Positions 23,535 through 30,787 of a stretch of 39,261 nt of DNA are shown here, one piece after another. Below the pieces are notes generated by a model. The model searched no databases. It saw nothing but the letters and a program-made list of their open reading frames with translations, and was not told where the DNA came from. This DNA is from Burkholderiales bacterium (lineage in GTDB: Bacteria; Pseudomonadota; Gammaproteobacteria; Burkholderiales; Casimicrobiaceae), in NCBI GenBank assembly GCA_025927765.1, contig JAICKU010000032.1, forward strand, positions 1-39,261, read 5' to 3'. The stretch's first letter is position 1. Each line of letters opens with the position of its first letter. The position numbers were made by a program, and so were the translations under genes.

Positions 23535-24061
23535 TGCGAGGGCTCCACGACGTGGCGAGCGAGGAAGAGACCCTGCGCGAGCGCGAACACGAGGAAAAGG
23601 CCGATGCCGCCCCACACCTTGAAGTTCACCCAGGTGTCCGTCGGAAAATGGAACGCGATGTACCAGTTCGCGAACGCCATGCCGCAGAAGAACGCGACCC
23701 AGCTCCATGTGAGACGTGTCCAGACGGGGGGAGGCAGGGTGATTTCCTTCATCACGAGCGACAGCAGGTCGCGGCGCCACACGAGCTTGCCCGCCGCGAG
23801 AATGCCCGCGAACGCGAGGTAGAGCACCGTGGGCTTCCATTTGATGAACGTCTCGTCGCGAAGAAGGAGCGTGGCGCCGCCGAAGACGACGATGACCGCG
23901 AGGGACACCCAGTGCACCGCGGAAACCGTGCCGCGGTAGTGGAACCACGCAATCTGCACGACCGATGCGGCGATGGCGACGCCGGTCGCCACCCAGATGC
24001 CCGACAGCTTGAACGCGACGAAGAAAAGAAGGAGCGGAAAGTAGTCCGCGAGAACGCGCAT
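23531..24061 (-). CDS. yciB: Inner membrane septation protein YciB/IspA family
   Basis: A 176-residue inner-membrane protein with about five hydrophobic helices. The N-terminus ADYFPLLLFFVAFKLSGIW, the middle TLLLRDETFIKWKPTVLY and WVNFKVWGGIGLF are diagnostic of the septation protein A family, which is linked to cell-envelope synthesis at the division site. It heads the yciB-bolA-ppiC operon. The ATG at 24061 has no Shine-Dalgarno; an extended -10 lies nine bases before it. Confidence 0.94.
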   Translation of the reverse strand: MRVLADYFPLLLFFVAFKLSGIWVATGVAIAASVVQIAWFHYRGTVSAVHWVSLAVIVVFGGATLLLRDETFIKWKPTVLYLAFAGILAAGKLVWRRDLLSLVMKEITLPPPVWTRLTWSWVAFFCGMAFANWYIAFHFPTDTWVNFKVWGGIGLFLVFALAQGLFLARHVVEPSH

Positions 24062-24070
24062 AAACAGTCG

Positions 24071-24079
24071 ACTATACCA
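24071..24079 (-). promoter_or_regulatory. Extended -10 promoter of yciB-bolA-ppiC
   Basis: On the minus strand TGG-TATAGT (24079 to 24071) is an extended -10 element with five of six consensus bases, nine bases before the yciB ATG. Transcription would begin within a few bases of the ATG, giving a leaderless or near-leaderless mRNA. I find no -35 match. Confidence 0.45.
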
Positions 24080-24149
24080 TGAACGATGGGCGACCCGACG
24101 CCATATCGGGGTGGCGCGCCGGGAGGCAAGGGGCAACCGCCAATCGGGC

Positions 24150-24240
24150 CCGGGAAGTTGGGTCAGACTCCACGGATTCGAGCGAGGTCAGGAATTCGAC
24201 GTGCGTCGTCGAATGAGTGGAGGCTGACCCTACTTTCCGC
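24150..24240. repeat. Palindromic repeat copy 3, long hairpin at the ampD stop codon
   Basis: The outer arms 24150-24173 and 24217-24240 are inverted copies of each other (20 of 24 positions pair) and each carries the GGGTCAG-type core shared with the repeats at 8.2-8.3 kb. Between them ATTCGACG (24194-24201) and CGTCGAAT (24207-24214) form a perfect inner hairpin with a five-base loop. The TAG that ends ampD (24232-24230 on the minus strand) belongs to the right arm. The layout resembles REP/BIME-type elements. Confidence 0.65.
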
Positions 24241-24847
24241 TGCGCAACGGGCGGCGCAGCGCACGCTCGAGGCGCCGCCAGTCGAACGCCGGGCCGGGAT
24301 CGGTCTTGCGCGACGGCGCGATGTCGCTGTGCCCGGCGACATCCGCGATCGGGTAGCGGCGCATGAGCACGCGGCAGAGTCGCGCGAGCGTCGCGTACTG
24401 CGGGTCTTCGTACGCATCGGTGTCGGTGCCCTCGAGCTCGATACCGATCGAATAGTCGTTGCAGCGGGGCACGCCTCGCCAGGCCGAGGGGCCGGCGTGC
24501 CAGGCGCGACGCGCGCAGGGCACGAACTGCACGAGCGCACCGTCGCGGCGCACGAGAAAGTGCGACGACACGCGCAGTGTGGCGATCGACGCGAAGTACG
24601 GATGCGCGGCCGCATCGAGGCGATTGGTGAAGAGCCGCTCGATCGCGTCGCCGCCGAATTCACCGGGCGGCAGTGAAATGCCGTGGACGACCGCGAGCGT
24701 GATCGGGGTATGGTGAGGGCGATCGTCACAGTTCGGCGAGGCCACCTGCACGGCGGCGCGGACGTACCCCGCGGCATCGACGGCGAGCGGCGAGGGGCGG
24801 CGCCGGACGTTCCGGCCGGCGGCGGTGACGATGGCGGGACTCTTCAC
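24230..24847 (-). CDS. ampD: 1,6-anhydro-N-acetylmuramoyl-L-alanine amidase AmpD
   Basis: A cytosolic zinc amidase that splits anhydromuropeptides during cell-wall recycling. Family features are VVHGISLPPGEFGG (first zinc His), HPYFASIATLRVSSHFLVRRDG, CNDYSIGIELEGTDTDAYED and VAGHSDIAPSRKTDPGPAFDW (second His and the Asp ligand). It aligns with E. coli AmpD almost to the end. The start is uncertain: the GTG at 24847 gives 205 residues, while homology begins around DAAGYVRAAV, about 30 residues further in. The frame remains open to 24973. No Shine-Dalgarno helps decide. Its end, GK and TAG, is encoded by the repeat. Confidence 0.9.
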   Translation of the reverse strand: MKSPAIVTAAGRNVRRRPSPLAVDAAGYVRAAVQVASPNCDDRPHHTPITLAVVHGISLPPGEFGGDAIERLFTNRLDAAAHPYFASIATLRVSSHFLVRRDGALVQFVPCARRAWHAGPSAWRGVPRCNDYSIGIELEGTDTDAYEDPQYATLARLCRVLMRRYPIADVAGHSDIAPSRKTDPGPAFDWRRLERALRRPLRSGK

Positions 24848-24978
24848 GCTGGCGCGAGATTGTGCCACGGGGGCCGCGCGAACTCTCGCCGACCGGCTGC
24901 TGACCAACACTCTTGGCGTCCCGATCCGATCCACGCTCAATCGCGCTGCCCACGGCCCTCCGCGCTCGACCACGACTG

Positions 24979-27243
24979 ATGGATCTCTCGCACGCCTTCC
25001 GCCGCATTCAGCTCGCGCTGCGCTTCATCGTGCCGCTCGTCGCGGTACTGGCGCTGCTCGCGATGGCGCTCGTGCCCCTGGTGGATGCGCTGATGCTCCG
25101 CTGGTGGGTCAACGACCTCGAGATCCGTTCGCGCCTCGTCGCGAACACGATGCAGGACCAGCTGGTCGACGCCGTGCGCGACGGCAACGGGGCGCGCGTG
25201 CGGCAGCTGTTCCGGCGCGCGGTCGAGGACGAGCGTCTGTACGCGCTCGCGTACTGCAACCTCGACGGACAGATCGTCTATCGCACGCCCACGTACCCGA
25301 TCGAGCTCGGCTGCAGCGAAATCAAGGGCAGCGGCCCCGACGCGCACGTGCTGCGCCAGTTCCCGCCGGCGCCGCTGCACGTGACGTGGTTCGCGATTCC
25401 GTCGACCGGCCCGCGCATCGGCACGCTCGTGCTGGTGCACGACATGAGCTTCGTCGACCGGCGCAGCGCCGACACGCGCAAGTACATCATCGGCTTCTTC
25501 ATCCTGCTCGGCGTCGTCGTCTCGTTCATCACCGTGTTCATCGCGCAGCTGTCGTGGCGCGGGTGGATGGCCGGCGTGCGTGCGCTGCTGCGCGGCGAAG
25601 GGATCATCCAGCCGTTCCGCGAGGCCGCGAATCCGGACCTGCAGCCGCTCGTGGGCGAGGTTCGCGCGCTGCTGCGCGAAGTCGACCTGGGCCGGCGCAA
25701 CACCGAGCGCGGCGCGACGTGGGATTCCGACATGCTGCGCTCGGTGCTGCGCAACGAACTCGCCGGCGACGAGATCCTGCTCGTGTCGAACCGCGAGCCG
25801 TACATACACATGCGGCAGGGCAACGACGTCGTGATCCGCCGCCCCGCGAGCGGCCTCGTGACTGCGATGGAGCCGATCATGCGCGCGTGCTCAGGCACGT
25901 GGATCGCGCACGGCAGCGGCACGGCCGACCAGGCGACGGTGGATCGCCACGACCACATCGAAGTGCCGCCCGACAATCCGAGCTATACGCTGCGCCGGGT
26001 GTGGCTCACGGAGGAGGAGGAGCGCGGCTACTACTACGGCTTCGCGAACGAAGGCCTGTGGCCGCTCTGCCACATCGCGCACGTGCGTCCGATCTTCCGC
26101 ACGAGCGACTGGGAACGCTACGTCGAGGTGAACCAGCGCTTCGCGCTCGCGGTCTGTGCCGAGGCGCGCACCGAGGACCCGGTGGTCCTCGTGCAGGACT
26201 ATCACTTCGCGCTGTTGCCGCGCTTCATCCACGAGCGGCTGCCGAGAGCCACCATCATCACCTTCTGGCACATTCCCTGGCCGAACCCGGAATCGTTCGG
26301 CATCTGCCCGTGGCGCGCGCGCGTGCTCGACGGCCTGCTCGGCAGCACGATCCTCGGCTTCCATACGCAATACCATTGCCGCAATTTCATCGATACGGTC
26401 GACCGCTTCATCGAGGCGCGCATCGAGTACGAAGCCTCCCGCGTGTCGTACGGCGGGCACCGCACGAGCATCGAGCCGTACCCGATCTCGATCCAGTGGC
26501 CGTCGCCGTGGCGCGAAACGCAGCCGAGCGTCGCCGAGTGCCGGCTGCGCGTGCTCGAGCGCGAAGACCTGCCCGCCGGCATCAAGATCGGCATCGGCGT
26601 CGATCGCATGGATTACACGAAAGGCATCATCGAGCGCTTCCACGCGGTCGAGAAGCTGCTCGAGACGCGTCCCGATTACGTCGGCCGCTTCACGTTCGTG
26701 CAGATCGCTGCGCCCACGCGCTCGTCGCTCGACGACTACCGTGCCTTCGAGGCGGAGGTGCATGCGCTCGCCGCCCGCATCAACGCGCGCTTCGGCAGTG
26801 CGCGCGTGCCGGCGATTCGCCTCAAGGCCGAGCATCACGAGCCCGAGGTGATCAACGAGTACTACCGCACCGCCGACATCTGCGTCGTGACGAGCCTGCA
26901 CGACGGGATGAACCTCGTCGCGAAGGAATTCGTCGCATCGCGCGACGACGAGCAGGGCGTGCTGGTGCTGTCGCAGTTCACCGGCGCCGCGCGTGAACTG
27001 CACGACGCGCTGCCGGTGAACCCGTACCACGTCGACCAGTGCGCGGAGGTGCTCGACCAGGCGCTGCGCATGCCGCCCGACGAGCAGCGCGTGCGGATGC
27101 GCAGCATGCGCAGGCTCGTGCAGGAGTACAACGTGTTCCGTTGGGCCGGCGCGATGCTGCTCGATGCGAGCCGGCTCCGGCAGCGCCAGCGCATCGTCGA
27201 TCGCATCGACCAGCATCGCGAACGTACGGTGGAACTCGGTTGA
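24979..27243 (+). CDS. otsA: Membrane-anchored trehalose-6-phosphate synthase (GT20) with sensor-like N-terminus
   Basis: A 754-residue protein, about 280 longer than E. coli OtsA. Residues about 15-38 and 169-194 are transmembrane helices enclosing a periplasmic domain, followed by a HAMP-like linker, a layout typical of membrane sensors. Residues about 262-735 are a complete GT20 domain: LLVSNREPYIHM, VLVQDYHFALLPRFIHERLP, ITFWHIPWPNPESFG, GVDRMDYTKGIIERF (the Arg and Lys that bind UDP-glucose phosphates) and TSLHDGMNLVAKEFVA. It makes trehalose-6-phosphate from UDP-glucose and glucose-6-phosphate. otsB and a GH15 gene follow with overlapping starts, supporting this function over glucosylglycerol-phosphate synthesis. 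The ATG at 24979 begins right before the first helix. Confidence 0.92.
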   Translation: MDLSHAFRRIQLALRFIVPLVAVLALLAMALVPLVDALMLRWWVNDLEIRSRLVANTMQDQLVDAVRDGNGARVRQLFRRAVEDERLYALAYCNLDGQIVYRTPTYPIELGCSEIKGSGPDAHVLRQFPPAPLHVTWFAIPSTGPRIGTLVLVHDMSFVDRRSADTRKYIIGFFILLGVVVSFITVFIAQLSWRGWMAGVRALLRGEGIIQPFREAANPDLQPLVGEVRALLREVDLGRRNTERGATWDSDMLRSVLRNELAGDEILLVSNREPYIHMRQGNDVVIRRPASGLVTAMEPIMRACSGTWIAHGSGTADQATVDRHDHIEVPPDNPSYTLRRVWLTEEEERGYYYGFANEGLWPLCHIAHVRPIFRTSDWERYVEVNQRFALAVCAEARTEDPVVLVQDYHFALLPRFIHERLPRATIITFWHIPWPNPESFGICPWRARVLDGLLGSTILGFHTQYHCRNFIDTVDRFIEARIEYEASRVSYGGHRTSIEPYPISIQWPSPWRETQPSVAECRLRVLEREDLPAGIKIGIGVDRMDYTKGIIERFHAVEKLLETRPDYVGRFTFVQIAAPTRSSLDDYRAFEAEVHALAARINARFGSARVPAIRLKAEHHEPEVINEYYRTADICVVTSLHDGMNLVAKEFVASRDDEQGVLVLSQFTGAARELHDALPVNPYHVDQCAEVLDQALRMPPDEQRVRMRSMRRLVQEYNVFRWAGAMLLDASRLRQRQRIVDRIDQHRERTVELG

Positions 27244-28025
27244 TCTACGCGTTCTCACCCGAGGGGGTCGAGTGCCTCGCGGCCGTGCTCGCGACCGACC
27301 CGCTGCTCGCGTTCGACATCGACGGCACGCTGGCGCCGATCGTCGCGCGTCCACACGAGGCGCGCCTGCCCGACGACGTCAAGGGCTGCCTGCACGCGCT
27401 CGCCGAGCGCACGCAAGTGGCGGTGATCACGGGGCGCTCGGTCGACGATGCGCGCGGCATGCTCGAATTCGAGCCGCACTATCTGATCGGCAACCACGGC
27501 GCGGAAGGCATTCCCGGCTGGAAGGCCCGCTCCGAAGGCTTCGCGCGCACAGTGCGAGGCTGGCGCGAGGCGCTCGAGCGCTGCGATGCGCTGCGCGACG
27601 CCGGCGTGAGCATCGAGGACAAGCGCTATTCGGTGTCGCTCCACTACCGTCTGGCAAGCGACCACGATGCCGCGATGCGCGCGATCCATGCGTGCGTCGA
27701 GACGCTGTTGCCGGCGCCCAAGACGATCGACGGCAAGGCGGTCGTCAACCTGCTGCCGCGCGATGCGCCCGACAAGGGCGATGCGCTGCGCGCGCTGATC
27801 GCGCAAAGCGGCTCGCCGAACGTGCTGTACGTCGGCGACGACGACACCGACGAGGCGGTGTTCGGACTCCATTTGCCGTCCGTGCTGACGCTGCGCGTCG
27901 AGCCGAACGCCGAGAGCGCCGCCACGCTGTACCTGCGCGACCAGCGCGAAGTGCTGACGCTGATGCAGCACATCGCGCGCTATCGCAACGTCCACACGGC
28001 CCGGTCGCGAACTGCGCGCGCATGA
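27240..28025 (+). CDS. otsB: Trehalose-6-phosphate phosphatase
   Basis: A 261-residue HAD phosphatase. Motif I LLAFDIDGTLAPI contains the nucleophile DxDGT, motif II is VAVITGRSVDDAR, and motif III/IV is NVLYVGDDDTDEAVF; the OtsB cap segment includes NHGAEG and DKRYSVSLHYR. It releases trehalose from the product of the previous gene. I chose the TTG at 27240, which overlaps the otsA stop (TTGA), with GGTGG seven bases upstream. It ends in an ATGA overlap with the GH15 gene. Confidence 0.94.
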   Translation: MIYAFSPEGVECLAAVLATDPLLAFDIDGTLAPIVARPHEARLPDDVKGCLHALAERTQVAVITGRSVDDARGMLEFEPHYLIGNHGAEGIPGWKARSEGFARTVRGWREALERCDALRDAGVSIEDKRYSVSLHYRLASDHDAAMRAIHACVETLLPAPKTIDGKAVVNLLPRDAPDKGDALRALIAQSGSPNVLYVGDDDTDEAVFGLHLPSVLTLRVEPNAESAATLYLRDQREVLTLMQHIARYRNVHTARSRTARA

Positions 28026-29833
28026 GTTGGAACGGAGGTACGGCCCGGCAAAGCCTCGATCTCGGCCTCATCGGCAACTGCACGTTCAACGCGCTCGTCG
28101 ATGCGCGCGGCACGGTCGTCTGGTGCTGCATGCCGCGTCCAGACGGCGACCCGATCTTCCACGCGCTCCTGGGCAAGGCGGGCGACGGGCCGAGTGGACG
28201 CTTCGCCATCGAGATCGACGACGTCGCCGAGGTGCGGCAGCGCTACATATCGAACACGGCCGTTCTCGAGACCACGCTGATCGACCGTGCGGGCAACGCA
28301 GCGCAGATCGTCGACTTCGCGCCGCGCTTCAGCGATCGCGGGCGCGTGTTCCACCCGTTGCAGCTCATCCGGCGCGTGCGGCCGGTTTCGGGCCGCCCGA
28401 CGATCCGCGTCGTCGTCGATCCCGGCTTCAACTATGGCGCGCGCCGTCCCGACGTGACGCGCGGCAGTCACCACGTCCGCTACTACCACGCGGGACAGGC
28501 GGTGCGCCTGACGACCGACATGCCGGTCACGTACGTGCTCGACGGCACCAAGCATCTGCTCGATCGGCCGATCAACCTCGTGTTCGGCGTCGACGAGACG
28601 ATCGAGCGCAACATCAACGACCTCTCGCGCGAGTTCGAGGAACGCACCGAGGATTACTGGAAGCGCTGGTCGCGTTCGCTCGCCGTGCCGCTCGAATGGC
28701 AGGACGCGGTGATCCGCGCGGCGATCACGCTCAAGCTCTGCACGTTCGAGGAGACCGGCGCGATCATGGCTGCCGTGACGACGAGCATTCCGGAAGCACC
28801 GGATACCGAGCGCACCTGGGATTACCGCTACTGCTGGTTGCGTGACGCGTTCTTCGTCGTGCGCGCACTGAACGGGCTCTCCGAGGTCGCGACGATGGAG
28901 GACTACCTCCGCTACCTCATGAATCTCGTGCGCGAGGCGAAGGCGAAGCGGCATCTGCAGCCGGTGTACGGCATCGGCCTCGAAAGCGCGATTCCGGAAC
29001 GCGAGGTCGCGTCGCTCAACGGCTACTGCGGCATCGGTCCGGTGCGCGTCGGCAACCAGGCGCACGAGCATCACCAGCACGACGTGTACGGCAACGCGGT
29101 GCTGGCGGCGACGCAGGCGTTCTTCGATCATCGCCTGCTGCGCCAGGCGGGCGTCGACGAGTTCCGGCGGATGGAGTGGCTCGGCGAGCGTGCGCTCGAG
29201 CTGCACGACAAGCCCGACGCCGGCATCTGGGAATTCCGCACGCGCGCGGCGACCCACACGTCCTCGGCGAGCATGTGCTGGGCGGCGTGCGACCGACTCG
29301 CGAAGATCGCGGGCCATCTCGGACTCGGCGCGGAAGCGAGGCGCTGGCGCGACGACGCGACGCGCGTGCGCGACATGATCCTCGAGCGCGCGTGGAGCCC
29401 CGAGCGGCAGGCGTTTGTCGCGAGCTACGGTGGCCGCGACATGGACGCGAGCGTGCTGTTGATGAGCGAAGTGGGACTCGTGAGTCCCGACGACCCGCGC
29501 TGGCGCAAAACGCTCGCCGCCGTCCGCGGCGAGCTCAAGTCCGGCAAGCACTTGTTTCGCTACCGTGCGGCCGATGATTTCGGCGCACCGACGATGGCGT
29601 TCACTGCGTGTACGTTCTGGTATCTCGACGCGCTGGCGCGTGCGGGCGAGCACGCCGAAGCGCGCGAGCTTTTCGACGACCTGATCGCCAGGCGCAATCA
29701 CCTCGGCCTGCTGTCGGAGGACATCGACCCGGCCACCGGTGAGCTCTGGGGCAACTTCCCGCAGACCTACTCGATGGTCGGCGTGATCAACGGCGCGATC
29801 CGGCTGTCACGACGCTGGGAAACGGTGTTGTAG
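28022..29833 (+). CDS. GH15 family glycoside hydrolase (trehalase/glucoamylase-like)
   Basis: A 603-residue protein with an N-terminal beta-sandwich (LGLIGNCTFNALVDARGTVVWCCMP) and a C-terminal (alpha/alpha)6 barrel. Barrel landmarks are TWDYRYCWLRDAFF, LNGYCGIGPVRVGNQA and the C-terminal LWGNFPQTYSMVGVINGAI. Bacterial relatives of this length include trehalases and dextran or glucan hydrolases. Position directly after otsA and otsB suggests turnover of trehalose or of a related glucan. No signal peptide, so cytoplasmic. Confidence 0.9.
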   Translation: MSWNGGTARQSLDLGLIGNCTFNALVDARGTVVWCCMPRPDGDPIFHALLGKAGDGPSGRFAIEIDDVAEVRQRYISNTAVLETTLIDRAGNAAQIVDFAPRFSDRGRVFHPLQLIRRVRPVSGRPTIRVVVDPGFNYGARRPDVTRGSHHVRYYHAGQAVRLTTDMPVTYVLDGTKHLLDRPINLVFGVDETIERNINDLSREFEERTEDYWKRWSRSLAVPLEWQDAVIRAAITLKLCTFEETGAIMAAVTTSIPEAPDTERTWDYRYCWLRDAFFVVRALNGLSEVATMEDYLRYLMNLVREAKAKRHLQPVYGIGLESAIPEREVASLNGYCGIGPVRVGNQAHEHHQHDVYGNAVLAATQAFFDHRLLRQAGVDEFRRMEWLGERALELHDKPDAGIWEFRTRAATHTSSASMCWAACDRLAKIAGHLGLGAEARRWRDDATRVRDMILERAWSPERQAFVASYGGRDMDASVLLMSEVGLVSPDDPRWRKTLAAVRGELKSGKHLFRYRAADDFGAPTMAFTACTFWYLDALARAGEHAEARELFDDLIARRNHLGLLSEDIDPATGELWGNFPQTYSMVGVINGAIRLSRRWETVL

Positions 29834-29917
29834 CGCGATCCCGCTCGCTCGTCGCCTCGCGGGAGCGGCGCCTCGCGCTGCCCTGTCCAACGCCCACCAA
29901 GCGAACGGAGGTGCGCG

Positions 29918-30733
29918 ATGGCGAAGATGGCAGCCGAAGTTCATCAGCAGTTGTGCGACGAGCGCGAGACCCTGCTCGCGCAGTTCCACGAGCGGCTCGA
30001 AGTGCCCATGCTGATCCTGTCGTTCGTGTGGCTCGCGCTCTTCGTCGCCGAGATGATCCGCGGCCTGTCGCCGCTGCTCGACGACGCCGGCTACGCCATC
30101 TGGGTGATCTTCCTGCTCGAGTTCGCGCTCGGCTTCACGATCGCGCCCAGGAAGCTCGCGTACCTGCGGCACAACTGGCTGAAGGCGATCTCGCTGGCGG
30201 CACCCGCGCTGCGCCTCTTTCGCATCGTGGCGATCGCACGTGTCGTGCGGGCGGCACGCGTCGCACGCGGGCTGCGGCTGCTGCGCCTCGTGAGTTCGCT
30301 CAATCGCGGCATGAACGCGCTCGGCGAAAGCCTCGGGCGCCGCGGTTTCATCTACGTGGTCGCGCTGTCGTTCATCGTGCTGCTGGCCGGGGCCGCGGGC
30401 ATCTACGGCTTCGAGCACGGAGCGGTCGAGCACGGCGGCATCGACACCTACGGCACCGCGCTATGGTGGACCGCGATGATCCTGACGACGATGGGCTCGG
30501 ACTATTGGCCGAAGACGCCCGAGGGCCGAATTCTGTGCTTCTTCCTCGCCCTCTACAGCTTCACGGTGTTCGGCTACGTGACGGCGACGCTCGCGACCTA
30601 CTTCGTCGGTCGCGACGCGGCGAGCAACCAGTCGGCGATCGCCGGGCAGAAATCGATCGATGCGCTGCAGGAGGAAATCGCCAGGCTGCGCGAGGATCTC
30701 CGCGGCGAACGGAAGGCACCGGCCGCCGATTGA
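29918..30733 (+). CDS. Voltage-gated-like ion channel with unusual filter
   Basis: A 271-residue membrane protein with six-helix voltage-gated channel layout. The S4-like segment RLFRIVAIARVVRAARVARG has Arg at every third or fourth position. The pore loop reads WWTAMILTTMGSDYWP, where potassium channels have TVGYGD, so selectivity cannot be assumed to be potassium. A short C-terminal coiled coil (DALQEEIARLREDLRGE) follows S6. GGAGG precedes the ATG by seven bases. It stands 84 bases after the GH15 gene; that gap holds only an imperfect terminator-like hairpin (29839-29864). Confidence 0.88.
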   Translation: MAKMAAEVHQQLCDERETLLAQFHERLEVPMLILSFVWLALFVAEMIRGLSPLLDDAGYAIWVIFLLEFALGFTIAPRKLAYLRHNWLKAISLAAPALRLFRIVAIARVVRAARVARGLRLLRLVSSLNRGMNALGESLGRRGFIYVVALSFIVLLAGAAGIYGFEHGAVEHGGIDTYGTALWWTAMILTTMGSDYWPKTPEGRILCFFLALYSFTVFGYVTATLATYFVGRDAASNQSAIAGQKSIDALQEEIARLREDLRGERKAPAAD

Positions 30734-30738
30734 CGGAC

Positions 30739-30779
30739 CTCCCGTTCAAGCGGGAGCGACCCTTCTCGGCGACGGGAAG
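30739..30779 (+). terminator. Tandem hairpins after the channel gene
   Basis: CTCCCG/CGGGAG (30739-30756) is followed by a second hairpin CTTCTCG-GCGA-CGGGAAG (30762-30779) with a GNRA loop. A T-rich stretch begins at 30790, inside the 3' end of the convergent gene. The distance to the T-rich run makes intrinsic termination plausible but not certain. Confidence 0.45.
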
Positions 30780-30787
30780 ACTTGCGA

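Noticed and set aside
29839-29864. Hairpin TCCCGC/GCGGGA after the GH15 gene as a terminator
   Set aside because: The 14-base loop and lack of a T-tract make it weak; kept only as a note.
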